A stretch of DNA of 30,000 nt from Trachelipus rathkii. Lineage: Eukaryota; Arthropoda; Malacostraca; Isopoda; Trachelipodidae. Below the pieces are notes generated by a model, which made no database searches, had not been told where the DNA came from, and was given only the letters and a program-made list of their open reading frames with translations. Made by a program: the position numbers and the translations under genes. The stretch's first letter is position 1. The number at the start of each line of letters is the position of its first letter. Below are positions 10,980 through 22,542 of the stretch, piece by piece. The DNA is taken from contig JABUQX010116824.1 of NCBI GenBank assembly GCA_015478945.1, positions 1-30,000 of the forward strand. The letters are read 5' to 3'.

Positions 10980-11999
10980 TAATGTCAAATCCACCAATAT
11001 ATGTAAGTTCATCTTCTCTCCCTTTGTTTTTTTCCCTTACCCTATCTTGTTATACATATATGGGTATCATCTCGGGCCTGTGTTTTAGGAAATTTAAGGC
11101 TGGCCGTTGGCGGTTTATTATTAGGTCCTAGGTTGAACGATTCGGAATTATTGGGTGCTTGTGAGCTTATCTCTGAGAGTTTGAGATACCCAGAGATTGT
11201 ACTTTTGGACTGGTCGTAATCTATCTGTCCCGCACGCATTGGGTAAGGGAAGATTTTTGCGGGAACATGCATGTATGAGACTTTCTAAAAAAATTCTGAT
11301 GTGGGAATAAAGTCTGCCATGGTACAGTCCCGCAAAACTACGTGTGACTTCACGGTGCTGGCCAACCCTACGGTATTATTCAAGCCAGTATGTAGGCAAG
11401 GGCGATATCGCGTAGGATTCTCAGCGACCTGTCGGAGTCTTGCAGGGAGGCTATCCAGGAGGGGCATAGCGTGCGTTAGTGAACCTTCTTTCTGTCTCGC
11501 GGAGATCTATTCTAGGTGTGTGATAGGGCATCTTTACACGTTGTGTATACTGACAGAAAGGCGCAGTTTTTCCTTAGTGGGTTTGATCTCTCGATATTTA
11601 ATTGGTGGGCAATTACATGGCTGTATTATGCCCTTGCTGATGTTGCGGCCTTGCTGGTAGAGGTTGGGTGCATTGGGTTAGAGAACAATATCATATATAT
11701 AGGGCCATTATAACGGGCTGTAGGCCGGGATATAGGGTTATATATAGGCATGGGCATTTGTGACATGAGCATGTGAGCTGAGGTCCATATATAGTATAGA
11801 TCTTATAGGGGGGTGGGTAATGGGCATGGGCCTGGAGCTGGTATGGATGGGCTATTAGTGAGTTATAGGTATTGTTATCCGGTTCCTGGGTAGGGCTAAG
11901 TCATCGATATAGGTGAATTGGGCTGTTTTTTTGGTATTTTCTTTGTAGGTCCTTTTATATTGACGCCTACTGTGAGCCTTTTGGCCAGTTTTTAGGTTG
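10980..11999. other. Unique, GC-richer segment without a recognisable gene
   Basis: GC content is visibly higher than in the flanking TA blocks. A + strand frame (11301-11660; first ATG at 11319) has 119 codons with ordinary amino-acid composition but no motif I recognise. Overlapping frames on both strands are of similar size, so none stands out as coding. After 11700 the sequence is G/T-rich with recurring GGGCATGGG-like and ATATAGG words. Confidence 0.35.
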
Positions 12000-13365
12000 T
12001 ATTATTATATACTTATTATATAACTTATTCTATATAATATATATTAATAATTAAACCTTACCTTTCATTACGGGAAGCATTACTATGCATAAGTTGCAAC
12101 ATTCCATGCATCAATTTTTATCAGCTGCAGATGTCACTTTATATAACATTAGTACATCAATTCGATTTTTTCTAACGTCGCTTCTCTATCCATTGTTTAT
12201 AATACTCGCCTTAATTTTCGTTTTTAATTAATAAATACATTCTTATTTCTTTCCTATAATATACCAAGCCTATATATTACTAAATTCATACCTTCATTTA
12301 TATAATAATATTATTTATTACTATTTGTATATTAATCACTATTCTATATTAATATAGATATAAAAATACATATATAGCTTTAATATTAAATATTATATAT
12401 ATATATATATATATATTACATTATATATTATCAGTTATTATGATATTATATATATTATATTTATTATCCTATATATATATCCTATACTATATATATTCTT
12501 TATATATTTTATAATATATTTACCATTATATTATATTTTTAAATATTATTCATTAATATATTAATATAATATATATTTATTTCTCCATCTATATATAATA
12601 TATATTATCTATTAATATATATATATTACTAATTAAATATATTATTCATATTTTTCTATATATATATATATCCTATATATATATATATATTAATATTATC
12701 TTTCTATTAATATTATATTATATTATTCTATATATTTATATAATTATACTAATATAATATTATATTAATTATATATATATAGGGATATATACGTCACATA
12801 TTATATATATTAATATATTATATTATATCTATATATATTACTTATCTATATATTATATTCTACTATTAATATATAATTATATCTTCTTATCCCTAAATAA
12901 TATTACTAACACTCTTACTATACTATACTTTATAATATATATTTTATTACTTTATATATTATATATTATCTATATATCTTATTATTATATATATATCTTT
13001 ATATATTAATATATTAGCATATCATAATTTATATATATACTATTAATATTTATTATCTCTATCATAGTGCGGATTTAGATATTGCCTAATTATTATAATA
13101 ATATCATCTATATTCTTTATTTCTATATTTCTTTCTATATATACTACTTACTATTTTATATCATATACTATTATCATTCTCATTATATTCTAGTATCTAA
13201 TATATTCATATAGTATATATTGCATATATAATCATTTTATAATACTTAATTATATATTATATATTAATATCATTAATCTATCTATCTATATCTTATATAT
13301 CTTTATATAATCTATTTTTATATACAATATTATATACATACTATATATTATATATTATATTTCGG
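12000..13365. repeat. Large degenerate TA-rich block
   Basis: Nearly continuous TA-rich sequence of short TATATATA runs broken by TTA, CTA, TCT and ATT words, with small non-repetitive windows at about 12060-12240 and 13060-13080. Runs rarely exceed about 20 bp, unlike the long uniform arrays after 23.3 kb. No coding potential. Confidence 0.8.
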
Positions 13366-15000
13366 GTCAGAAATGTAAAGGTTCCTCAAAAGACTTACTT
13401 TATAATGACAGTGTGCATATTTCGGCCGCGTAAAAAATGTATTGAGTAATTCGGATCCATCGAGTTTTCTTAAGTCTGGTCTCTTAAACAGCGGCGGAGG
13501 TAGTCGAGGATATAGTTCACACGGAGTCTTCGAGTAGTGGTCTCGAATCTGAGTTACTTGAGCTCTGTATATAGGTTAGCTTATGAGCGGGTACTTTGGG
13601 CCAGGAGATCTAAGATGATCGTCCTATTGATTATATTCCGACCAGATATCCAAAGCGATGTTCATGATCGCTCTCCCTTCTATTCTATCTTTTTTTTTTT
13701 CCTCATCTTCTTCGTTTGACGTTATATAGTATGTATTAGTCATCTATTTATCTCTTCTCTCATTTTCTCTATATAATAATTCTCCTCTTATATACTTATT
13801 TATCTCTGTCTTACTGTCTGCTTTCTCACTGATATCTCTATTTCAATTCATCTTTCTGCATCTTTCTACATGAGTTCGTCCATATTTCTTCCTTTTATCT
13901 CTATATGTATTCCTTCATTTCATTATTGTCTATCTTTCTTTTTCCTTATTTTCTCTATTTTTCTACTATATTCTTTCATCTCTTATCTGCTGTGCTTGTG
14001 ACTCATTGCTCAGAGGACGGCTCGGTCGAGCAAGCGGACTTATAGTTGCGATGTGTGGGACAGCTGTGCTGAGACGCTGCGTGCCAGATTTCATGTATTT
14101 ATTTGACCATTGGTCTGAGAGACTAACGCGACTATAGGGGCAACAGCTTCTGCTCTTAGGTGTATAGTTCACGTGATATTTATCTACTTGCGCATCATTT
14201 GCGCTCCTTTAAATCGTGTCTCCTACGTCAGGTCTCGCGCACATCTAGTTACATGACTGGACATCTCGGCCTGACCGCAGTACTAATTCAGGGGAGTACT
14301 GGTGATGTCTATTATTGAGAATAGGCAATCTGATGATTACCATTATATCCTCTCTACTACATTATATATTCATTTACGGAGACGCTCCGCTAGCTGGGCG
14401 CTCCTGTGGTGTATGACCGGGCGAGGTATATCTCAGGCGTTGACCCACATTAAGATAGTCATGATATGGTCGAATAAACGAGGCGTCCCTGTAACGGCGG
14501 TGTGAGAAGGCATGGCATTCATAGGTAGCATGACTAGTGGAAATCATGATGTATAAGTAGTCGGATGGAGTCTCCCATAGTGGTGCCCGGGATGGTAGTT
14601 AGTGGTTTCTGAGTATGATGACGTCAGGAATGGCTCAGAGAGATTATAACAGTATATATGCCATAGGATGATTGACTGTCGCACATGCGTTTATCTGATT
14701 GTGGTTTACTCTGATCCTTAACGTGAGATATAAGTATTATCAAGTTCAGTGTTAGCGTCATTTTTCATCAACCTCTTGACTTTTACGAGTCTGCGATCAA
14801 GTATCCACGAAATTCATGCTTACGATTACGCCACATACTGGTCTTTCTGATTTAATCACATCTCAGTAGTCAATGTGTTGATGTCATTATACGGACTGTG
14901 TACTATATGTACTAAGATCATTCGTTCTACTACTTTTAGATCTAGTGGTACTACAGTAGTCCGTTCACTCACATTGATATTGTCATTGTTCTGATTCTTT
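13366..15000. other. Unique-looking sequence without a recognisable gene
   Basis: GC is moderate and simple repeats are few apart from a T/C-rich patch at 13690-13975. Frames of 60-68 codons occur on both strands (13537-13719 +, 13966-14172 -, 14302-14505 +), none with a recognised motif. I find no tRNA fold or transposase signature. Confidence 0.4.
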
Positions 15001-17890
15001 CATTATCTTATCTATTCGGTTTGTACTCAATCGTTCTATATTACTTATATTATCTTTTCTCGTTCTTCGGTCTATTCTATTCATATCTTTATTCAGTCTA
15101 CTCCTCTTTCTTTGCTATTAAGTTGCTTCGATTCACTATATCTCTCTCTAACATCGTCTCGTCATTCTTCTTATACATACTCGTCTATTTAATCCTATTG
15201 TGTGCGTAGTCTCAGCCATTTCGCGAACTAAATACTAAGCCAGAGATTTGCATCGTTATGTGACGTCTTCATTAAGAAGATATTTCAGCCGTACCATGTC
15301 TGACCATGATAATATGCATGTCTACGGTGAGTAGTCCTCATCTCTACTACTCTTTCCTTCGGTCTCTGTCCGTGGTGCGATTAGTTTCAGATGAAATTTC
15401 TACTCCGTTTACTATATATCTTTTATTTAGGAAGTACTTAGACATTGATCAAAGTGTCTCATTTTCTCTACAAGATACTAAGATGTGTTCAGAGGGTATG
15501 GAATACAGCATCTGCCTGGACGACACAGAACTCATCTTCCAGCTATCTTTGTCTGTTCTATATGCATCATCAACGGTTAATTTATGACTCTCTACATGTT
15601 TTCCTCCACTGGCTAAATATCATACTGTTTTCTATTCTTATGTCTCTCTATTTTTCTCTACTATATTCTCTTTCATCTATCACATATCACTCTATCTGTC
15701 ATCACTCATACTCCTATCGAATCACTATACTTATTTATGTTATGCGCTATGGCACACGTATTATGCATGTTCTATCTTCAGTATACTCTACTGCTCTTGA
15801 TGTGATTGTACGTGTCACAGTCGAAATCTATATTATCTCCATATTCCTTTTGCTCCTTGTGCTTACCAGTTCATTCACTAAAATCTTTTTTATGTTTCGA
15901 ATTGCATAGTCATTTATATGTATCACGTAGCTATGTATCATAAGATTTCTATCATGATCATCTAATGTCTTACGTCGCTGGTTCTGCACGCTGTATATTA
16001 ATTATCATTATCTTTCTCTACTTCTATTATCCGTCTCCTTGTAGATCTCTTTTTTTATGATTAGTTTTAGTGTCCTCATTCTTCCTATCGCCATAGTCTC
16101 TTTACGCTTATCATCTATTTATTTATTTTCTCTCTGTCTCCTCTTACTTTATTATATATGTCTTCTTATCTATTTTCATCTTTCTGTCTTTTCTATCCTC
16201 ACCTATCTTCTTTCTATACATTCCTCTTTTTCTTCATTATTTTCTCTATTATTCCTGTCTTTCTTGTCTATTTCCTTATTATCTTTTTATTTTTCTTTTC
16301 TATTTTACATAAGACTAATTTCTTGTTATTATTTTTCTTATTTGTCATTAGCCACTTTACTTTTGTTTCACCATCAAGATTTTTTAAAAACATTTTCTTA
16401 TACTTTTGCTTCATTTTTTAATCTTTTATCCAGTTATTTTCACTTCATATTTCTCTATCATTGTCTTTTTTTTCTTATCCTATCTTATACATTTCTCATT
16501 ACTCTACTCATTATATATATTTTCTTACTCTTTATCTCTATCACTTTCTGTCTCTTGTCCCATTATTTTTCATCACATCCATCCTTATCATCTACATCTT
16601 TATTCCTTTCTTTTATTTGACAATCTTTTCCCAAAACTCTCGTCTCATTTTCATCTCCTCTTTATCTCTCTTATTACTTATTTCTTCTCTCTTTACTTAT
16701 CTTACTTTCTATCTATATACTTATTTTTCACTTCTTCTTTTCGCTTATTCTCTCATTCTATTCTCTATTCTTTCTCTCTCATCACTTATTTTTTCTTTCC
16801 TTATACTATATTCTTTCTTATTACTTCCTCTTATTTTATCGTATATCTATTTATTTATTATCTCTTTCCTCCTCTGACAATTTATTCTTCTCTTTTCTCT
16901 CTTATATCTTCTTTATCTCATTACTATCTCTTATTATATCTACTCTCTCCCCCTTACATTCTATTTACTCTTACTCCTATCATTAACTCTTTCTCCTCTT
17001 TTTTTTTACTTTTACTTTATTTTCTTATTTCTATTTTCTTATTCTCTATCTTTCTCATTTGATCATACTTTCTCATCGGTATCCAATTCTCCTATAGAAA
17101 ACATGCAAAGGATTCCTTCTTTCTATCTTCTCTTACATTTCCTTCTTTTCTTTATCTTCTCTCTCTCTTTATTATTTTTTTCTTCCCTCTATTTTTCTTT
17201 CTCCTCTATCATCTGATTTAAAAAAAATTTTTTCTGTTTCTTCTACTTCATTCTTTATTTTAATAATTATTCTTTTCTCTACTTCCTAAAAATATTCCCT
17301 CATCTTTTTTCGAATTCTTTGAATATCACTATTGGTGACACGTTTCTTTATCTCCTTACTCTATCTTTTTCTATTTATATTTTATTATCTTTCTATATTC
17401 TCTATTTCTTTTGTATTATACTCTCTTTTTTATTTCTCTTTCTATAGTTACTCTTTCAACTCACTGTTGAATTCCTCTTTCTCTTCTTACTTTTCTGTGC
17501 ACATCATTTTCTCTCCTCTCTCTTCTTTTTATTTCTATAATCTTCTCTTTCTCTATTTATCATTCTATATACTATCCTTCTCTTTTTACATTCTTATACT
17601 CCCATTTTTATCTATCTACTTCTAATTTTCTTCTATCTCTGTTTCTCGTATTCTTCCTCTATTTCTCTAATCTCTATTTTCTTCCTATCTTATTTTCTTT
17701 ATTTCTTCCCATACTCTTCTTATCTTCTCTATATCCACATTTATTCTATTCTATCATATTTCTTACTTCTCTTTTAGCTATCTCTCTTACTGTATCGTCT
17801 GCATTTTCTCAATCTCTACGTCGCTTCTATCTTATTCTCTATATTATTATTATTGATGTCTTCTCTCTTATTCTCTCTATCTTTATCTGG
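15001..17890 (+). repeat. Long pyrimidine-rich (TCT/TTC/TCTA) strand
   Basis: The + strand is overwhelmingly T and C: TCTCTA, TTTCTC, TTATTTC and TCTTCT words follow one another without a fixed period. Purine-containing stop codons are therefore rare, which produces long false frames (for example 16057-16620 and 16406-17062) made mostly of Leu, Ser, Phe, Tyr and Ile. Asymmetry starts gradually near 13.7-15.0 kb and is strongest after 16.0 kb. Confidence 0.8.
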
Positions 17891-17904
17891 GTGGCTTTCC
17901 TTTT

Positions 17905-18235
17905 AGCATTCGGCTTCGGGCTCGCCTGCATTGTGGGGCAACGGTTTGTCATGTAGCGATGTGTCTGTGGATCCTACCGCCTCGAGTTCCTCCGCCTGGG
18001 TTTCTATGGCTGGTTGTCGTGCCGTGATCCCGTGTCCAGGTCACTCGACAATCCCTGCGACGACACACACTCCCGCGTCTTTCGCCATTCCGCCTTGTCC
18101 ACTCGCACCTGACTCCGGTGGTGTGTGGGACCTCTTTGATCGCATTTGGCCTTTTTGCCTCCGTGCTCGCTGGATCCTCTCCTTTCATCGACCTCCTGCT
18201 CTGATCGAATCACTTGGACTTAGGCTTGTCTAAGT
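17905..18235. other. GC- and CpG-rich island 1 within the pyrimidine block
   Basis: Composition changes abruptly to GC-rich with many CpGs (CTTCGGGCTCGCC, CCGCCTCGAG, GCGACGACAC) and returns to TCT-rich DNA after about 18240. Frames are open on both strands (100 codons at 17931-18233 +, 79 at 17949-18188 -) but none has a recognised motif. It could be a fragment of unique or repeat DNA interrupting the pyrimidine tract. Confidence 0.4.
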
Positions 18236-18765
18236 TTTTACCATCTCATAAGCCCCCTTCATTTTCTTTCACCTATTTACACGGCATCTATCCTATTTCT
18301 CTCTTTTTCTCTTCTATATCTCTTCTATCTTTTCTATCTATTAACTCTTATCTATTATCTATATCTCCTTAAAAAGTTACTGTGCTCTTATCTTTCTTCT
18401 ATCTCTTTTCTCTATATATCTCTATCTCTCCAATTTATATATCCTTCTATTTCTATATATTTCCTATGAACCGTGCTATTTTTCTTTCTATATTCTATCT
18501 TTTTTATAGTATATTCTCTCTTATCTCTCTCTTTTCTTACATTTTTTATTATTATTCTATTATACTTCTTTTCTTTCTCTTCTATACTTCCTCCTTTTTG
18601 TCTCTATACTATTTCTTTTCTTTATATTATCTCTTTTATCTCTATACTATCTCTTTTCTGTCTCTATGCTGTTCTTCTTTCCTCTTATTCTCTATATCTT
18701 ATTCTCTCTTCTTCTCTATCTATCTTTTCTTTTCTATATTTCTTCATAGTTGCCTTTTCACTTTT
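18236..18765 (+). repeat. Pyrimidine-rich block
   Basis: TCTATATCTC, TTTCTTTC and CTCTTTTATC words continue the strand asymmetry seen left of the first island. The 213-codon frame starting at 18382 is a composition artefact here. Confidence 0.75.
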
Positions 18766-19095
18766 CACCATTTTTTGGCCTTGGTTTCTTGCCATCTCCA
18801 TATTCCCTCCCTTTTTTTCCCCTTTTTCTCATCCGTATCCGTTTTCCCATCTGTTCCCGACGCCATTTTAATTTTTCCTGGCCGTTATCGGACCCTTGAC
18901 CCCGAGTCTGTCGCCATTGACCGTTCCCGCCACCATTCTCTACAGTTGACCCTCCCCTTTTTCTCCACTTTGTTCCTTCGCAAGTGCCCCATTTCATCTC
19001 CTGTGAATTGCCACCATACCTGATACTCTTTTTTCCTATCCCCTATCTCTATTTTATTTCTTGCATCTGTACACAACTTACCGTCCCCCATATAT
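18766..19095. other. GC-richer island 2 within the pyrimidine block
   Basis: Still C/T-biased but with GGCC, CCGACGCC, CCGTTCCCGCC and CAGTTGACC words and several CpGs. Purine-rich minus-strand frames (18758-18997, 18885-19124) are Lys, Arg, Gly and Glu rich, as composition predicts. No motif recognised. Confidence 0.4.
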
Positions 19096-19425
19096 ATGTT
19101 ATATTCACTTCGACCCAGCACCATTGTACCAACCTTTTTTATACTTATCTTTATTTCTTCTCTATATTTCTCTCTTCTCCTCTCTTATATCTCTCATCTT
19201 CTCTTCTTATTCTCTTCTCCTATATATCTCTATCTAGTTCTTCTTCTCCTCTCTTCTCTCTCCTTTCTCTTTCATTCTATTTCTTCTATCTCTTCCTATT
19301 CTTTCTATTCATATTCTTTATCTCTCTCTCTTCATATACCTGCCTCTATCTCTTTATTTCTCTTTTCTTATCTCTATCTTCTTATCCTTTATCTCTATAT
19401 CTTCTCTCACTTCTGATGACTCTTT
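19096..19425 (+). repeat. Pyrimidine-rich block
   Basis: TCTCTTCTCC, TATATCTC and CTCTCTTC words without a strict period. Confidence 0.75.
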
Positions 19426-19429
19426 CACT

Positions 19430-20300
19430 GACCCGGCTTGGTCGTATCTCCGATCGCTTTTGCTAGCACCAGATTGTTATTTCGTTGTTTATTTTCGCCG
19501 TTATCCGTTCATTTTTATTTCACACGCGCAGTTGCACCCAACCCACCTATTCTTGACTTATTTTCTTTTTTTCAGGTACCGGAGCCGCGCTGAAACTGTC
19601 CCGAATTCGAACGGCAACTCACTCTTCTTTGGTACCTCCACATTTCCATCGTCTTTGGACCGTTCCCCCCCACGTGACCCTTTGGCCGACCCATTTCTGC
19701 TTCGTTTCGCTGTCCCGTCTATCGATGCTCCGTCTCCTTTCCTGCAAGTATTTGACCTGCCACTTACATCATCCGCCCTTGCGATCCCATTTTTCCGCCG
19801 GCCCTCTTATCTTTTTCGTTCATTCGGGTTATCCGCACAGTTTTGTACTCTTCACCCTCTCATTTATCACAATTCCTCCTTACGCACTTATCCAGGTTTT
19901 TTTCGCCTTTCCTGGTCATCCTTCATTTCCCCGCCTTGCACCACCTTCTGCTGGGTCCTTCTTGCTCGACTTCGGTTTTTCGACTCTGCCCACTTTGTGT
20001 TTGTTTGCGGCCTTTGCTACTGGATTTTGGCCCCTTTGCCCCCGTTTTGGCCACTGTTTTCCTCATCTTTCGCGTCCCGCCGGCTTTTCCCTCTGCTGCC
20101 CGCCTGCCTCTTTTGCTTCCTCCCTCGTTACCTCGCCCTGCGTTTTTGGTTTATGGTTTTTTGGTGCCTTCCACTGCGATCCTGCGTTAGTCTCATTCCC
20201 TCCCCACACTTCCGCCCTCGCCGGATGTTTTTCGCTTCCACTGTTTCCTTGAATGCTCGGCACTGCTCTTCACATGGCATTTCAGTTATTCTCTCTTGCT
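19430..20300 (+). other. GC- and CpG-rich island 3 with a 368-codon open frame
   Basis: A + strand frame is open at 19460-20566, and both other + frames are also open over long stretches (19629-20252 and 19843-20190). Simultaneous openness in three frames is explained by depletion of purines, so it is not evidence for a gene. The first part of the main frame, after a possible 3' splice site at 19575, has a more varied composition with Asp, Pro and Ser, while the last part (after about 20290) is low-complexity Ser, Ile, Tyr and Leu. No domain is recognised. A diverged unique or satellite-like sequence is the safer reading. Confidence 0.35.
19558..19575 (+). promoter_or_regulatory. Possible 3' splice acceptor
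   Basis: A polypyrimidine run ending TTTTTTTCAG is followed by GTACCGGAG, with a CTTAT/TTGAC branch-like word just upstream. The motif is a good textbook acceptor, but this block is pyrimidine-rich throughout, so such matches are expected by chance. Confidence 0.2.
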
Positions 20301-20309
20301 ACCACCGGG

Positions 20310-20545
20310 CCCTATATATTCATATTCTCTCTCTACTCTATATCTATCTATCTATCTATTATCTCTCTCTCTATTCTATATCTATTCTATCTATTATCTA
20401 TCATTACGCTTATATTCCACTATTATCTCTACTCTCTTATCTCTTATTCTCTATATTTATCTCTCTTCTTATATACATCTATATCAATCTCTCTATATCT
20501 CCTCTATTATTAATCCGTATCTCCTTTCTCTCTATTATATACCCT
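20310..20545 (+). repeat. Degenerate (TCTA)n/(TC)n microsatellite
   Basis: Runs of CTATCTATCTATC, TCTCTCTCTC and TATCTATTC occur with irregular interruptions. It marks the right end of the pyrimidine-rich domain; composition returns to ordinary AT-rich DNA after about 20550. Confidence 0.75.
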
Positions 20546-21525
20546 GTGTATATTACTTGCAAATAACAAGGCACACACTACCTCATACACTCTCTTTTGC
20601 ACACATTGACACGCCTTTTCCGCAAAATATTCTAATAACATATACTTCTTAACTTTCTCAAAAGACTCTACTACACGCACGATGAAATGAAATCACTTCC
20701 GTAATTTTTTTTGCCTAATTCTCAATATCTTTGCACCACCGTTTGTTGTCTATCTCCCTGTACTTTGAAAAAAAATATGTTTTTGAAAAGTTTTAAAATA
20801 GAGAAACATCTTTCTGGATTAGACGTTGTGAGTGAGATAGATGCTATAATCCTTAACTATAAATCGAGTTATATAAGTTTATTTGCAAAATTGTAAACTT
20901 TTTACAATTTGATTATCGATGGAATTATTTTACTAAGATTGGTAAGGGTAAATTTGTGGAATCTGGTACGCAGATTATCAAGAAAAATAATTGGAATTTT
21001 CTTGTGTATTTATTTCGTATTACATTGATTCTGATATATTAATATATTATTTTTCATTAACAGAAGCCGAAGTTCAGTTGTAACTTTGCACTTCAAAATT
21101 TTTGAAAAATTTTCCTCGAATTTTTGAGCGAAATTTTTTCAAAAACAAGCATCATTTTCAGTATGATTAAGCAGTTGTTGTCACTTATGATGGAGACTGT
21201 ACATGTTAACAAATGCAATAGTAGATAAAATTGATCATAATTAAACTTTTAAAACTCTTTAGTAAACTTTAAAAAGATTTAAAGCTTTTGAAAAAGGTTC
21301 ATACCTTGATCCATCTCATTGCTCTTCTTGAAAGTTTCAGCATTGCTTTAGAAAGAAAATTCTCTTAGAGTGTACCATCGCATCGTAACTTTCCACCAAC
21401 CCTATAGAGTATGTTCGTGTTAGAACCCTTTATCTATGCTGTAGCGAAAATTTTACTATTTTTTAATATCTAGGGTTTACCTGGTAACAAAATAGCGCCA
21501 GTTGGTTTTCACTGCGACATAAAGT
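20546..21525. other. No gene seen; AT-rich unique sequence
   Basis: The 61-codon frame at 20711-20896 has ordinary composition but no recognised motif. Poly-A, poly-T and TTTTGAAAA words are frequent near 21090-21290. Confidence 0.45.
20888..20910. repeat. Perfect 10-bp hairpin with 3-nt loop
   Basis: AAATTGTAAA (20888-20897), loop CTT, then TTTACAATTT (20901-20910). The stem is perfect but AT-rich. It lacks a GC stem and its function is unknown. Confidence 0.6.
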
Positions 21526-21689
21526 GTACACATGAATTCAACAGGAATGATATACATGCCGCTGTGTGTTTCGACAGCTGAAAAATAAAGACTTTTTATT
21601 CTAAACCTTTCTTCATTGCTGAGCACCACCATGATGTTGGCCATCAGAATGTCACTATTTATTTCAACTTTCGTTTATTGCCTCTTAGA
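21526..21689 (+). repeat. Direct repeat A, left copy
   Basis: Shared with 22954-23124 in the same order: GTACA..ATGAAT..CAACAG, GACAGCT, a CTTCATTG block, CCATCATG/CCACCATG, a CCAATCAG/GGCCATCAG block, then ACTATTTATTTCAAC and ATTGCCT. Copies have diverged by substitutions and small indels. Together they bracket the B/B' tandem pair. Confidence 0.6.
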
Positions 21690-21720
21690 TTTTATCAATT
21701 TATGGTTACTATGATTATAA

Positions 21721-22114
21721 ATTCAAAACAAAGAGCCAATTGATATTCAGTAAGGTGGAACAATTACTTTTTGGGTTGAGCAAGATGTAGTTTTCGGTGG
21801 ATTTACTTTAGAATAAAGTTTTTAGGATTGCTTTTCTAACTATATTTTATCCGGAAATTTGTTTGAGGATGCTTTGGTTCAAACTTCTTTAACTTGTGAG
21901 TTGTGAAGCTTTCATATTCCAGAATGATCATCTCACATTTGATAAGTCATGGAGAATTTGTGATTCAGGAAACTTCACAAACATTTTAAAAAGTTCTGTT
22001 TGCGGCTACCTCCATGATTATGTTGTTTTACCAGAACAAAAAGATTTTAAGAGCGCTTCTCACTTATACCGAACTTTGAAAGGTGAAATTATAGTTCCAA
22101 TGAGCTTCCTACAA
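21721..22114 (+). repeat. Tandem repeat B, copy 1
   Basis: A unit of about 394 bp beginning ATTCAAAACAAAGAGCCAATT. It is followed directly by a second copy. Matching blocks include GTTGAGCAAGATGTAGTT, CCAGAATGATCATCTCACA, AACTTCACAAACATTTTA and AACTTTGAAAGGTGAAAT. The copies differ by many substitutions and indels, so the duplication is old. Confidence 0.85.
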
Positions 22115-22153
22115 ATTCAAAGCAAGGAGCCAATTGAAATTCACTCAGGTTAA
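21896..22153 (+). pseudogene. 85-codon open frame in repeat B; unrecognised, possible exon remnant
   Basis: The frame opens after a TAA at 21890-21892, starts with GTG rather than ATG, and runs into the start of the second B copy. The predicted peptide is not low-complexity (motifs such as NDHLTFDKSWRI, NILKSSVCGY, LKGEIIVPMS), which is unusual for this window. In copy 2 the equivalent frame is broken by indels, though its end reopens as GEITVPMSEEENQ. I do not recognise the family. An exon duplicated with surrounding intron, or a transposon-derived frame, would both fit. A functional gene is unlikely because of the broken copy and missing start. Confidence 0.3.
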
Positions 22154-22495
22154 ACAATTACTATTTAGGTTGAGCAGGATGTAGTTCTCGGTGAATTTAC
22201 TTTGGAATAAATTTTTTTAGGGTTGCTTTTCTAGCTATATTTCATCTTGAAATTATTTTGATGATCCTTCTGGTTCAAACTTTTTTAACTTGTGACGCTT
22301 TAGAATTCCAGAATGATCATTTCACATTTGATAAGGTATGGAGAATTAGTGATTCCGTAAACTTCACAAACATTTTAAAAAGTTATGTCTGCGTTGTGAA
22401 CCTCCGCATTATGTTGCTTTCCTGAACAAAGAGATTTTTTAAAAGTGCTTCACTTATGCAGAACTTTGAAAGGTGAAATAACAGTTCCAATGAGC
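22115..22495 (+). repeat. Tandem repeat B, copy 2
   Basis: Second, slightly shorter copy of the 21721-22114 unit, starting ATTCAAAGCAAGGAGCCAATT and extending to CAGTTCCAATGAGC. Indels between the copies shift the reading frame. Beyond 22495 the similarity stops because copy 1 is cut there by the start of copy 2. Confidence 0.85.
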
Positions 22496-22542
22496 GAAGA
22501 AGAAAATCAAGCATTTGCATCATCCACTAGACATTTTTTGAG
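22440..22542 (+). pseudogene. Candidate exon end with splice donor
   Basis: From inside B copy 2 a frame reads LKGEITVPMSEEENQ and on to HFLR, ending at AG|GTATGT (donor between 22542 and 22543). AG|GTATGT is a good match to the eukaryotic 5' splice consensus. Stops in frame follow the donor region. Coding-like composition plus a donor suggests a relic exon, but no protein family is recognised. Confidence 0.3.

Noticed and set aside
11285..11713. Overlapping frames on both strands of up to 119 codons
   Set aside because: No motif, no conserved start and similar lengths on both strands; consistent with chance in a GC-richer unique segment.
13366..15000. tRNA or small RNA genes in the unique segment
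   Set aside because: I looked for A-box and B-box pairs and cloverleaf-like arms by eye and found none that were convincing.
16057..17062. Long overlapping + strand frames (187, 218 and 138 codons) resembling membrane proteins
   Set aside because: They consist almost entirely of Leu, Ser, Phe, Tyr and Ile from T/C-rich DNA, overlap in different frames, and have no motif. The hydrophobicity is a translation artefact.
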